Position numbers and translations under genes: made by a program | Shown: piece after piece, positions 12,036-24,278 of the stretch | Position numbering within the stretch: position 1 is the first letter of the stretch | How the letters are laid out: every line of letters starts with the position of its first letter | Notes under the pieces: model-generated | What the model saw: only the letters and a program-made list of their open reading frames with translations | Told to the model about the DNA's origin: nothing | Database searches by the model: none | From: Hippophae tibetana | Lineage: Eukaryota; Streptophyta; Magnoliopsida; Rosales; Elaeagnaceae | Assembly: GCA_037013495.1 (NCBI GenBank) | Contig: CM072806.1 | Coordinates: 4,526,001-4,590,000 of the forward strand | DNA: 64,000 bases | Reading direction: 5' to 3'

Positions 12036-15000
12036 GGTGCTCTTTAGACTATTGAGAATCCAAAGCGGCAAGGAGAAAGAGAGAGTGTGCCTGTGTGAAT
12101 TGGTCTGTGTGAATGTGTTTGGTAGAAGACTTAGTTTTGGGAAGCGGACTTGTGGTGTTTATGTGATAACTGATAATAACAGCCTGTAAGATGGGGACCA
12201 CACGGCGACTTGTCTTTGTTTTTTTTTTACGATATTACTTATTTTATATAATATAAAATTTACTTAAATTAATATTTAATTTATAAATATATTTTTTATA
12301 TTTAAATTTTTTTTTAAGTTAAGATAAAAGAAAATTAAAATTAAAATTTTAAATATATTAAATAAATTATTTATTATGATTTAGAACTATATTTTCTATT
12401 AGTATTAAATTTAAACATAATTATAAGATTTTTGTTATGTATATTATGATATTATTTTATAGCTAATAAAATAATTATATACGAGTTTAACTGTATCTTA
12501 CGATGAATTTTACTTCTTTATGTTATCTTTCTCTGTTGTCGTTCCTTGTAGCTGTATAATGTATGCCTGCATCCTTAAGCGAAATGCCGAAATCAACAAA
12601 TTTGGATTTTTGATGGTTTGGTGTAACGTGTAATAGAGATGTAAAATAAATATATAATAGTATTTAAATTATGATTATTATTTAATATTATTTAATTATT
12701 TTAAAATTTACATTTACATTTACATTTATTATTTAATCATTTATATTTATTATTTATTATTTTAATATCATTCATAAAATATATATAATATTTTATTAGT
12801 TTATATTCTAATTATCTTTCCGTTTCTCTCAATTTTTATTGGTTGAAATCTATAATTCAAATTCATCAATTTTTTATATTTTTTACCTCAATTAAATACA
12901 ATCATAACAAATTAAATTATAATTATTTTGTATATAATTAGATAAATAATAAATATTTTAGTAATATAATTTACATTTTTAAAATATTATGTAATTTCTT
13001 TACATATTAAAAAATTTATAATAATTATTTGATTAATTTTATAAATATATATATATTTAATAAATATGAAAAAAAAATTATACATATTATATAAAAAAGA
13101 ATATAAAATAATTTCATATGAAATCAGAGAGCTACATGAAAGGTAAGGTGTCGGTGTCTGGGAAATGATTTAAATGCCCTCAGTTCTACGTTAAGCTACA
13201 AAACCACTTTCCAGCCTTCCCTTTAGAGCGCGCGTGTCATGCGTGAATTCACCACCTTGGTTTAGTTTGTCTTTTTGACTTTATTCTTTCTTGTAGTGCC
13301 AATAAAACTGACGTTAACATTTTGTCTGCTGGCTGGTTCTCCGTCGCCCTCTTTAACTCTATACTGCTATTAGTACTTTCTAAATTGTTACTTTTAATTT
13401 TAATAAATTATAGATTTATTTATATTTTATCCTAAATTTTTATTATATCAGAAGTGGTGGTATATTATGTGTTTCCCAAAAATAGAATATTAAGGATTTT
13501 TTAAAATAAACAGAAATATCAATAAAATTTTATAATCATTATAAAAATGATATTTACATAGTATATTTATTTATTTTATAACAAATTATACTTATTGTTA
13601 TTAAAAAATATTTGTAATTTTTTATTTTAATTATAATATATAGATATTGTTTTAACTCAAATAAAATATAACTGAAAAATTTACAAATAAATAAACAACA
13701 TAAAAATGATTATTTATTTTTTCATAATAATATAACTAAATTATCACAAAATTAAATATATAATATAAATATTATTTTTAAAAACCTAAATGCATTAAAA
13801 TTCACAACCTCTTCACAATCTCTAGTGTCATGCTATTTATAAAGCATGTCTGACAAGTTGGTGGAAACTAAGTCGAAATGTCCGGCCCAATTAATAAAAC
13901 AGCCTACAAAATCTAGCCCAATTGGTAAAACATAGACTAGTTACTAGCTAGGCCACGGATATACATTCCTATCGGACCTCTGTGTTAATAATATTATCCC
14001 TTTATCCCAAAGTATTGATTATCCAATATATTATTTTTGTCGTGTGATTGTAACCTTTTTTTAGTTAGGTCGATAAAAAACGGAAATTGTTATTAGTTTA
14101 TAATCACTTTTCGTTTGTTAATGACAAACTATGATAAAAAAAATAGGGAACATTGTCAATATTTTATATAGAGAACTACATATATATAAGCTCCCAATGA
14201 TAATTTGTTATATATTCCAATATCTCCTCTAAGTTTTTTGGTGTAATTTGTTTTTTCAATTATAATTATATTATAAAATTTCTTAAATTTTAATATAATA
14301 TTATAATTTATTTAAAAAATTTAAATACATCAATAATTAATTTTTTTTTACGAGAATCAACATAAATTTTCAAAAATTGTAATTAAAAAACGAGTGTTCT
14401 AAGAAAATCAATCTTTTTAAGCACTAAACAACTATTGAAAGTGAATTTGATGAGAATGAATAGGGAATTTTCACGATCACCTAATATTTAAACAAAAATA
14501 ATGCTTTGAGAAAAATCAAACAATTTTCGAGCAGTATAAAAAAATTCAAACAATGTTCTAGAAGGGTGAGCAATAAAGAAAAAATCACGTCTTTTTAAAT
14601 TAAACTTTATAATTTAAGGAAAACTTTATAATATTAAGATTCTAAGCGCTTAAATTTGGAGCTCTATATATATTCTATTATCTCTAACCAATATTTTTAA
14701 TTATATATTATCATTTTAGTTAAACCATGCATAAATTATATAAAATATTTATTACTTTATTCAAGTTTTCTTAAATTATAATATTTTTTTTAAGAAAATT
14801 ATCTTTCAAATTTTATAATCAAAATATTATTTCTTGAAATTTGAGATAATATTTTATAATTGTTTTATTTATATATTATCATAACTTTTATTTTTTTAAT
14901 CTTATATATAATTTCATTTTTGATAATTCAAATTATCCTATGTACCATCAATATGTATTCATTTACAATACAATTATAATTTTATATAAATAATTATTTT

Positions 15001-15165
15001 AAATTTTAATGACTTGTAATTTATGATTAATTAATTTACTTATTTTAATACTTTAGAAAATTTTATTAGTCTTTTTAATTTTTTTAACGATAATAACAAT
15101 ATATTTTTAATATTTATATAAATTTAATTCACAGTATTTCAATTATCATCAGGTTTTAAACTTAT
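12036..15165. other. Divergent intergenic region between FLA and EXPP1-like genes
   Basis: The first roughly 170 nt are the likely 5' UTR and proximal promoter of the FLA gene on the minus strand. Most of the rest is AT-rich with no long open frame. Two patches of more balanced composition, about 13140-13360 and 13800-14000, have no recognisable coding or RNA content. The second contains GGCCCAATT and GCCCAATTGG words. They may be old TE or promoter fragments. Confidence 0.45.
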
Positions 15166-15245
15166 TATATAAAAGTACAACCGGTATGGGCCAATCTATG
15201 TGTACAGTATACATTAATTTTGAGGCCCTTTAACGAGTAGGCCCA
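15166..15245 (+). promoter_or_regulatory. TATA box and site II-like elements before the EXPP1-like gene
   Basis: TATATAAAA at 15166-15174 is a good plant TATA box about 185 nt before the start codon. Downstream are TGGGCC at about 15187-15192 and GGCCCA at about 15239-15245, the site II (TGGGCY) words common in promoters of housekeeping plant genes. With a start site near 15200, the second would fall in the leader, so its role is uncertain. Confidence 0.45.
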
Positions 15246-15356
15246 ATTAGCTATTAAGCCAACCAAACATTCCGTTCTTTGAACTTGATAAAGTTCGAAA
15301 CTCGGATATTCTCTCTCCCAGTATCGACAACGTCGACCCTCAGAAAATCGGCAACG

Positions 15357-17467
15357 ATGTTGATTCCGTTGATGGTACTGTTGATGACAACGTTTGGGAT
15401 CAGAGCGAGCGACACAAACCGAGTATATTCACCGTGCTCGGATACCAAGGTTGAGATTTCGGATGGGTTCACCATCGGGATCGCATTTGCAGCGAAAGCC
15501 GCATTCTTTTACAACAACAACGCTTCCCTACAGTTGTCTCCATGCGATCGCCGGCTCACTCTCTCTTCCTCTAATTCCCAAGTCGTTGTTTTCAGGCCAA
15601 AAGTTGATGAGATAACTCTTCTCACTGTCAATTCGTCATCCTTCTCTCCGGTGAGTTCACTGATTATCTCTATATATTTATCACTGTTTCTAATTGTCAT
15701 TTTGGAAAAGGAGATGAATTATTTGATGCTCTTAAATAATTGGTCTATATATGGGTTTCGTAAACCTCTTATACATCATTAGGGTTTTGAGTTGAATACT
15801 TAGGAATTGAATTTGTAATTGAGAAATAGCTCAGATTATTAGGTTCAGAATTTTGGGGATTATCTTTGGGATCTGATTGTAGCACTATTATATTATTTAT
15901 ACCCTACGGTATGTTTTAGATTCTTTTGCTCGAGCCATTTTTTGATTGTTAGGTCTGATAATTCTACCAGTTGCGCTTTGGTAATGGAGATTTGATATTA
16001 ATTGTGAGCCTTAATTCATCCTTTGTAATTGTTTATCTTGGCCGTGATTTTTGATTGTTAATTGGTCTGACTTCGTTGCTGGGATACATGGTCCATGATT
16101 GTCAGATTCTAATATGTTTTTGGTATGAAATATCAGGGATTGATAATTGAGAAGCAGTTCAGATTTTCGTTTTAATCTTTGGAAGTTCTTTGCTACATGT
16201 TTAAGCAGTTATTTGTTTGATGGTTAAAGATTAAGTGATATGATGCAGAAGTATATTATTATATTAATGAAAAATGAAGGAGTGGGGGAAGAGGTTTTAG
16301 CAAGCTTCAATACAGACAGGCTTTGTAATTTCATTTGTAGTTGAAAAAGCTTTTTGGTTTTGTACTTTTGTTTTCTAAAGAGATTAGATTTTGTGTAAAT
16401 TAAAGAGATTAGCTCGTTAGAAATTGAATTAAGGGAATTTTTACTCAAAGCATTCTTATGATGGCAAAGTCTCATAAGTATATCAGTTGCATGTGGGAAA
16501 GCTGACAAAATTCAGTATCAATTTCCATCCTTGCTTTAGTAATCCGGAGCAGTAAGCAACTTTCCTTTCATTTTGTTTTGCTGTCAAGCAGTGAAACCTT
16601 AAAACAGCACGCTGTTAACTATAAAGATTAAAAGAAAATCACTCCAAAACTATAACCAGGTAAATAACCATCTACCATCAGGGAGCACTTTTAGTCAAAA
16701 GTTGCTACCAAGTTGGAATGATACTTGGGAATTGCTTTGTAGCACCAATTTAGCCTTTAATATGGGCTGCAACCTAACTTCCTTTGGTATTGTCAATAAA
16801 AACATGCTTATGTGACCAAATTATGGTAAAATTAACAAAGTTGTTACTTGCTGTTGCTGTTTCCTTCATTTTACTTGCTTGTTTTGATTAAGTTAAAAGT
16901 TCAGACTTGTCTTACTGACTTCACAATTTGTAATGCATAAATTGTGCTTACCAGGATTCCTACGGTGGGTATATGGTTGCGTTTGCTGGTCGAAAATATG
17001 CAGCAAGGTCCCCAACTGCTTTTGTTGCGAATGGTACTTACATCATAACCAGCTTTACTCTTGTAAGAAACAAACTTGGAACTTTAATCTCAATTTTTGA
17101 ACTTGGTTTTGTCTTTGCAATACCTGTAAAATCTGATACTTTTTTGTATGCCCAGGTGCTTGAATTTAAGAAGGGAAGGCTTCAAAACTTCTACTGGAAA
17201 AGGGATGGTTGTGCTAAATGCAACGGTAACTCTAATTTTGTCTGCCTCAACAAGCAGGACTGCGCAATTAAAACCCCGAGCTGCAAAAACCATGGAGGCA
17301 CTGTGGATTGCAGCCTTGGCATACAATTAGCATTCTCTGGCACAGATAAGCACCTTTCAGCCCTCAACTCGTGGTATGAGGTTGAGAATCTTCGTCAGTA
17401 CTCACTTTATGGTCTTTATTCAAATCTTAAGAATTCTCTCTCCAGTCAGTATGACAAAATCTTCTAA
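15357..17467 (+). CDS. EXPP1-like secreted protein
   Basis: Three exons: 15357-15650, 16955-17062, 17156-17467, all phase 0, giving 237 aa. I chose the ATG at 15357 because it opens a clean signal peptide (residues 1-17, 'MLIPLMVLLMTTFGIRA'). An upstream in-frame ATG at 15279 would bury it behind 26 polar residues. The mature protein has N-glycosylation sequons ('NNAS', 'NSS', 'NGT') and a Cys-rich stretch at about residues 151-186 ('DGCAKCNG', 'FVCLNKQDC', 'SCKNHGGTVDC'). The overall pattern matches the plant family annotated as 'EXPP1 protein precursor', whose biochemical role is not established; location is inferred to be apoplastic. The second intron (17063-17155) is 93 nt and has no in-frame stop. 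Confidence 0.82.
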
Positions 17468-20400
17468 TTTTGCTTCTTCTTGACTGTAGATTATTTTGTT
17501 GCATGTGTGTTTTCTTTTTTATTTACACGAACTTATCCATGTTTGTTAATAGTGATATTGTGTTGATTGTGTATCTTTCACGATTATGGCGCTGTAAAAC
17601 ATTCTGACCCTAAAGTGATAGCTGACGGTAACAGGAATGGTAATAGAAATAATTATGGGTATTTCTTTGTTCAATTTGATTGATAAACTGTAATGGAACA
17701 TAAAACATCTAACTGTAAAGCTCATTTTTTCCATATCCCTCGAGACTACTTTGGAATGTTGTATTTTCTTTGCGTATATAATAATTTATTATTTTTTAGA
17801 ATTTGATCTCATTTAGAATTTAGAATTTTTTATTTTTTAAAACTTTATCTCATTTATAATTTTAAAATTTTTATTTTAACATTATAATTATTTGATTTCA
17901 CTGTTCAAACAAACTAACAAACTTAATAATAATAATACTGTTTTTATTGAATTTTATTCCTATTATCATTAACATTATTATTACCATTACGTTTTAATGT
18001 TGCAAACTAAATATGACCTAATATTTATGTTCATTATATTATTCCATTTGAAAACTCACTTTCCATCGTGAAACGAGATTTTATTTTTATCTTTTATTTA
18101 TTTTGCAGGCTATGTTTGGATTTATGATTGTGATTTTTGACTAAAAAAAGTAATGTTTGGATTTTATTCCATTTGACTACAATTTCGAAAAGGGTGTCTA
18201 TATTGTCACATTCTATTTTGTTGTTTTCACAGTTTATTTATCGTTAAATTTAAAAATGATCAAAAATGATATTTTGTATTTAATATATTTATTATATGTA
18301 AATTAAGATTGTTTAGTGTTATTTTTGATAATTATTTATTAGTTGTTGGCAGGGGTGTTCATAAACTGGACTGGATAGGACGGTTTTACAAATCAAACGG
18401 TTAAGTCTGATTTGTATTAATTAAAACTGTTTCAAACTGTTTGATTAGATTAATTTTTTTTAATCAAAATTGGATTGGATCGAACCATTGGATACCCTAG
18501 TTTTTTGTAGTTTGCATTTGGTGTGTTTTTTTTACAAGTACTTAAATTGATTGGATAGAATCATCATCATTATTATTATTTTTATTAGTGTAATCAGACC
18601 GTACAGTTTAAAACGCCTTGGCCCAGCTCGGTTCCTGATTTAACCAACCGTTTGGCTACTTTTTAAAAAAATAAATTTAAGATGAGTGTGTATCATAAAG
18701 GAAAAAGTTTATCTTATAATCGGATGTAAAATACATCTGGTTTTTCTTATCAAATTTCTTTTACTGATTAATTACAGTTTTTTATGCATTAATTTATTTA
18801 TTTTTGGTTTAGCTGTGTGATCTTTTTTCTCTCTCTCTTTGTAGCTATTAGTTTTATTTTTTATTTTTTAGGACTTGTTATTTTATTTTTTTCAAAAGTC
18901 CGTTGCTTACATTTTTTTAATAAAATAAAAATAAATCATTTTAATAAATTCAAAAAAAATTAATATTTGAAAAAAATAACTAATAAACATTTAAAATAAT
19001 TTTTGAGTTTAACAATAGATTTTTTTTATCAAACTAGTACAATTTTTTGCTAAGAAAACTACACAAGAAGTTTTAAACTGCAACTTATCAAGTTTAGAAT
19101 ATTTAAGAGTATTGAATGACTAATCATAAATGTTGTAATTCCATTTATAACGAAATGTTTCAATATGATTTTGTTTATTTTGTATAATATTTGACTTTAC
19201 CTCTTATTTGAAGGGGATAATTTTAAATGTTTAAACTATTTTCATTAGATTATTCATGAACGATAATTTATTTATTACTTTGGCTAAATAACAAACGTTA
19301 GTTGTTATACCATGTTCTTCTAACCATTATACTTCAAATTTTAAAAAAAATGTATGTTATTATTTGCTTTAAGGAAATGACACAAAAGTGACTTAATGAT
19401 ACATTAGAATTGGTTTTTTTTTTTTAAAAAAAAAGAGAGAGAGAGAATGATCATGGCGTATACTACGTTTTAGTACTAACAATTTATCTTTTCAATATCT
19501 AATTTAAGGGTAAGATATTTCACATATCACTAATGAATTTTAAATTATAATAAAAGTAAAAATAAACACGAAAAAATAAGATTAACATTATAAATTTTCG
19601 ATTATTTGGGTAAATTTTTTAAAAGGGATTTGTCTAATTTATTTATTATACAAAATAACATGTTTTACTTTATTAAATTGAAATCGAGAAATAATAGAAA
19701 CAAAAACATAAGACAGTTCATGATATTTCTCACAAAAAATGATTTTTTTTGAAAAAATGTAAAAAATAAGATTAAATTTTAAGGAAGAAAGTAGATTTAA
19801 AGATTTATTATTTTAAAAATAAGTAAAATATTTCGAAGAAAAAATATAGTTTATCATGGACTAATTAATAAAAAAATGAATATTAATATTATAGATACAA
19901 AATGAATGTATGATATTCCATTAATTGACAAAAAAAATTATTATAAATAAACTATTAAAAATTCTTTATAAGGATAAATAAAAAATTATATATACTCATT
20001 TAGGTGGTTTCAAATATTAATAAAAATATATTTTAGAGAGGAAATTGATATACTAATAAAACCATCACTACTAGATTATAGAATAATAAATATGTTTTAT
20101 TATAAATGATCCATATAAACCTAAGATAACATAAATTAAAATTTACAACATATCATAAGTTTGCTATTAATATTAGTAATAAAAACTTAAATAAATTGTT
20201 AAGTGTAACTTATGATTTTGAAAAAAAAAAGATTTAATGAAAGAATGAAATTATTCATTTTCAGTATACAATATAGTAATATATTCACTAACAACTATAA
20301 TAATTCAATATATGGACGAAATAAATTCATAAAAATAGATAATTTTTTTAATAAATTAGATAAATAATAACACTAGTAATACTTTGTGATGGTTTAAAGT

Positions 20401-20534
20401 CTTAATAGTGTGTTCTTTATAATCAGGTACACAGGAAGCGAAAGGTGCATAATCATTGATGTTGACAAAAAAATGACATTAATAGTTAATAACCTAAAAA
20501 GCACTTTATGATTAGAAACAAACTTTTAAAGCCC
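17468..20534. other. AT-rich intergenic DNA with a hAT-like relic
   Basis: After the 3' UTR of the EXPP1-like gene the sequence is AT-rich without genes. At about 18350-18655 it starts with CAGGGGTGTTCATAAACTGG and contains repeated 'GGATTGGATCGAACC'- and 'AACCGTTTGG'-like words. The GGGGTGTTCA start is the same as that of the well-bounded MITE at 31805. A terminal partner was not found, so it is a degraded copy at best. Confidence 0.45.
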
Positions 20535-21240
20535 GATTTACTAAGTTGAATGGTGCATTGCTCGAGCATGATGCTAATATGTATAGAAGATTAATTGTGG
20601 GTATGCAATATTGCACTTTGACATGTCCTTACATTTTTCTTAATGTTAATAACCTTTATCAATTCATGTCATGCCCTACGAATATGCATTGAATAGCTAT
20701 AAAATACTTGCTAATAGGGTATTCTTAATCATAGACTTACCTTTTTTAGGTTTTCACCATTGTAACTTATTCCCAATTGTGATGTAGACTGGGCTTCTAA
20801 TCTTAATAATCGAAGATAAATAGATACTTATTGTGCATTTTTGGGTTATAGTTGGATCTCTTAGCATACTTCTAAACAAAGAGTTATTTTACATTAGAGC
20901 ATTGAGTCAAAATATAGAGCCATGATGACTACTTTTTAAAGTTCACCTTCCAATTATTGCCCCTTCTACCTTACTTTGTGATCACTTAAGTGCACTTAGT
21001 CTAGCTAAAAATCACACGTTGCATTCTAGGATTAGACATGTTAAATATGATCAACATTTTATGCATGATAAAGTTTGTCAAAATAAGTTTTTGTGGAACA
21101 TGTCTTCTCCTCGAATCAACTTGCTAATATATTGACCAAATTATATAATTTTTTTAGTTTCACTCACTCAAAATCAAACTGATGGTTTTACCCAAAACTT
21201 CGATTTGACACGCGTGTAGGGGGATTGATAGACATATTAG
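20535..21240 (+). mobile_element. Copia-type LTR retrotransposon pseudogene (RT end, RNase H, PPT)
   Basis: Translated pieces, interrupted by stops and shifts, follow the order of a Copia polyprotein 3' end. 'YRRLIVGMQYCTLTCPYI' (from about 20594) is the RT tail that reads YRSLVGALQYLT.TRPDI in intact elements. 'DVDWASNLNNRR' (20781) is the RNase H start. 'CDHLSALSLAKNHTLHSRIR' (20977) followed by 'HVKYDQHF' is the conserved RNase H end. A purine run GTAGGGGGATTGATAG at about 21216-21231 sits where the polypurine tract and 3' LTR start would be, so part of a 3' LTR may follow up to about 21620. The element is dead: many in-frame stops and no upstream gag, protease or integrase in this window. 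Confidence 0.8.
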
Positions 21241-22161
21241 TGCTTGTAGTTTAATATATATGAATTTCCTTCTTTTTCAATAAATTTGAGCTCTTATACT
21301 AATCAAAAATTACATTTGATTTTCATGTAATATCTTATCACGTGTAATTGACTATTATGTGGGAAGGATTTTTTTTACATGAAACAAATGAATAAATGAT
21401 ATAAAGAATATTTACATTCAAGATTTGACTTAATCGCTTATAAATAGTACATTTTAATTAAAACACAAATAATATTATCTAAAAATATAAATATACGTCA
21501 TATATATATACACGTATCTCATATTAATCTTTCTTGTCGGATAATTGATTCTCCTCTAATTAAGGCAATAAGAATACAACCTTTTTGATCCCCGATACTA
21601 GACAAGATCTTGTGTTGGTAAGTTTTGTTTTTTTAATGAAATGTACATTTAAGTTTTTATTGTGTCGTTAAGTTGTTTATTAAAAAAATAATTTATTAAA
21701 TCTATTTTAAATGAAGAGAAAAATAGATGTGTTATTCATTACTTATGAATGGAGTATACTTCTTACTAATTGTATTGCTTTAGCTCTCTAACTTTTTATT
21801 GACTATTTTAAAAAAAAAAAAAAAAATCTACACCTATTAATTTTAAATTTTATTGACTTAAATTACCATGTTATTACGTACTTAAATAACAATGAATATC
21901 AATTTCTTGAAAAATATATAACAAATGAGAGATCCATCAACAATATTAATATACAATGAAATGAAACACAACAAACATTTAAATTCACTTCAAAGAAAAC
22001 ATAAAAAACAATTTCATTAAATCTACTTAAAAGGAAACATAATGAAACTTTTCATAAATAGATTGAAAATGTAAAATCAACGACATAACAAGAAAATCTA
22101 TAGTGATAGATATATGAAAAATAACACAATAATTAAAAGGAAACATAACATTGTGAATAAG
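21241..22161. other. Possible 3' LTR remnant and AT-rich spacer
   Basis: This follows the Copia relic and may include its decayed 3' LTR, but without a 5' partner the end cannot be set. The part next to 22162 should hold the 3' UTR of the MADS gene on the minus strand. No other gene is seen. Confidence 0.35.
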
Positions 22162-23208
22162 TCAAGGAGATGGAGGAGTTAACCAAGCCTTGGTAACATC
22201 ATAAGGAAGACCTGCATCACTTCCAGCAGTACTGCTACCAGTAAATAAGTTAGAAGGAAACCCTAAATCACTTCCAATTGTAGTATTTCCCCCTTTCTGT
22301 ACTCCTTGTAGATTATCATTCTGGTTGAACCTAGTAATATTGTGTCCCATATATTCATGAAAGTCCATAGCATTTGAACTATTATAACTATTATAATTAT
22401 TATGTGGTAACCCTAGTGCTAGACTCATTTCACTACTCTCCCTATTAGAACCTCCAAAATTTTCCATACCTGGACCCGTTCTTCCAGCTTCATTGAATTC
22501 TCCGTAGGGAAAACTCCCAAATTGAAGCCCTAATTCATTAGCAGTTGAACCATAGGGAAACCCTATCTCACTTCTAACACTGCTAGTAGCTCTAGCGGTG
22601 TTACTTCCTTTATTTTTAATTATATCTGCATAGATATTATCCCACCAAGTTTCTCCCATAATCATGTTTCCTCCTGTTGGAGCAGCGCTTTGAAAGGGAG
22701 GAGGAGGAGGAGGTAAGCCAACTGGGGGAAGCGGAACGTGCTGAATGTATTCAGCACGTCTTCTAATCTCCTTCATCTTATCATCAATCATCCAAAAGAA
22801 GTTAGTTAATTCACTTGTTTGAAACTCAATAAATTGCTTACCTTGGTTGATTTGGTGCATCATATAGCCCATCTCCTTCTCTCCATTCTTTTTATGGTGC
22901 TTTCTAAGTTGTTCGTGCATCTTAAGTCCTCTCTCCTTCAAGTATGTCTCTTGGTTCATCATTTTCTTGCATCGTTCGATTTCTGGTATGCTCTCGAACC
23001 TTGCAAGCAATTCTTCAACAATTGGATGAGATGGCCATATAGCTGCCTCATTATCATTTGGACCATAGATGATGACAAAGGCACTCACATCACATAAGGT
23101 TGTGAGTTCTTTCACTTTCTTCAACAAACCTTGCTTTCTTTTCTTAAAGCTTGCTTTCCTAGCACTATCATTTGCTATCCACACAAGCTTCACCTTCTTC
23201 CTTGTCAT
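22162..23208 (-). CDS. Type I (M-gamma) MADS-box transcription factor, AGL80-like
   Basis: Single exon, 348 aa. Residues 1-60 are the SRF-type MADS domain ('MTRKKVKLVWIANDSARKAS', 'FKKRKQGLLKKVKELTTLCD', 'AFVIIYGP'), which binds DNA and dimerises. The words 'IWPSHPIVEELLARFESIPE' and 'RCKKMMNQETYLKERG' at about 58-95 are typical of the M-gamma AGL80/PHERES group, which lacks the K domain of type II factors. In Arabidopsis these act in the central cell and endosperm and often pair with M-alpha proteins; that role is inferred here. A Pro-rich run lies at about 158-172, and the C-terminal half has repeated Gly/Ser/Asn motifs such as 'GSDLGFP' and 'GSDAGLPYD'. Being intronless is normal for type I MADS genes. 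The frame is intact, so it is probably functional. Confidence 0.92.
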   Translation of the reverse strand: MTRKKVKLVWIANDSARKASFKKRKQGLLKKVKELTTLCDVSAFVIIYGPNDNEAAIWPSHPIVEELLARFESIPEIERCKKMMNQETYLKERGLKMHEQLRKHHKKNGEKEMGYMMHQINQGKQFIEFQTSELTNFFWMIDDKMKEIRRRAEYIQHVPLPPVGLPPPPPPFQSAAPTGGNMIMGETWWDNIYADIIKNKGSNTARATSSVRSEIGFPYGSTANELGLQFGSFPYGEFNEAGRTGPGMENFGGSNRESSEMSLALGLPHNNYNSYNSSNAMDFHEYMGHNITRFNQNDNLQGVQKGGNTTIGSDLGFPSNLFTGSSTAGSDAGLPYDVTKAWLTPPSP

Positions 23209-23277
23209 CTTTAAACCCTAGCTAGTTGTGGTACTCTAAATTTAATTTGTTCTCATCTAGTCTTCTTCACTACCGAG

Positions 23278-23286
23278 TATATATAG
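23278..23286 (-). promoter_or_regulatory. TATA box of the AGL80-like gene
   Basis: On the minus strand CTATATATA lies about 70 nt before the start codon at 23208, which would leave a leader of roughly 40 nt. No other TATA-like word is better placed. Confidence 0.5.
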
Positions 23287-23299
23287 AAAAAAAGTTCAA

Positions 23300-24071
23300 G
23301 TTCAAACCCAAAACTAATGTACCTTACCATATTTTGAGGGCAAAGTTGGAAAAGCCTTTAGTGACATTTTTGGAATTAAGGTTGTTATACATTAAAGTTA
23401 AGAAATGGAGGATTATGTAATAAATGGTAATTTGTGAGAGAAATAATAATTGATGCTTACATAGAAAGTAAAATTAATGGGTAACAATATTGTCATAATT
23501 AAAGTGTATAAATTATTTTTTATGAATCATGTTATATGTCTTGGAAAAAAATAGGATACAAGTGTATAATTTGCTAGTGAAAATTTAAGTTTTCCATCCA
23601 AAATAAAATATAAAATAAAAATAATTGTATTGAACGTGAATGTATCAAAGTCAATACACATAGATTTATTAATTTTTATATTTCTATAATTAATTATAAT
23701 TGAATATTATTATTATTAAATAAAGTTGACATTAATAAATTATTGTAGTAATAGTAGTAATTTAAATTATTATAATATCTTTACCCAAATTAATTTTATT
23801 ATACTCTTAATGATTTGCATAGTAGCATTGTAGAATAAGAGGCATTACCTTTTTATGTTAAACCATACATTTAATTAAATCAAATATCATTTTCTATAAG
23901 ACAATGATAAATTTGCTTTCAAATTTAAAATGCTATATTCCAGTAAAATATGTGAAAAAAAGTACTAAAAGTATATTTGTAATTAAAGTTTTGCAAGAAA
24001 TAAGAAAAGCCTTTTTGAATATGAAAATAAGCATACCCAAAAACATTTGGCCTGTAATATGCATAATCATT
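23300..24071. other. AT-rich upstream region of the AGL80-like gene
   Basis: AT-rich sequence with no open frame of note and no recognised repeat. It may contain upstream control sites of the MADS gene, but none can be identified by eye. Confidence 0.4.
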
Positions 24072-24278
24072 TATGAGTAAAATTATAATTGATTAAAATA
24101 TACATCAAATAATAAATATAACAAGAATTATAATGAGATATATCTACTTATATAATATTATTAAATAAAGTAATGACTATACTACAACTTTACAAATAAT
24201 GAATAATATATGTCATTATAATTCATACCATATTTATCCTTTGATGTATACTTTAATCAATTATAACTTTATTAGTAA
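24072..24278. repeat. Foldback / MITE-like inverted repeat
   Basis: Two arms of about 70 nt (24072-24143 and 24208-24278) are near-perfect inverted copies. Shared words include TTATAATTGATTAAA, TATACATCAAA and GAATTATAATGA, with scattered single-base differences, around a spacer of about 64 nt. A long hairpin could form. The ends do not match a Stowaway or Tourist consensus that I know, and target duplications are ambiguous because the flanks are all A and T. Confidence 0.75.

Noticed and set aside
12036..12071. 12-residue N-terminal extension of the FLA protein
   Set aside because: It would precede a clear signal peptide that starts at the next Met; the extension is more likely leader.
11572..12189. 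Open frames on the plus strand across the FLA gene
   Set aside because: They are antisense shadows of the FLA exon; they show no domain and the minus strand has a full two-domain FAS1 protein.
15279..15356. 26-residue N-terminal extension of the EXPP1-like protein
   Set aside because: It would place a polar stretch before the signal peptide; the ATG at 15357 fits a secreted protein better.
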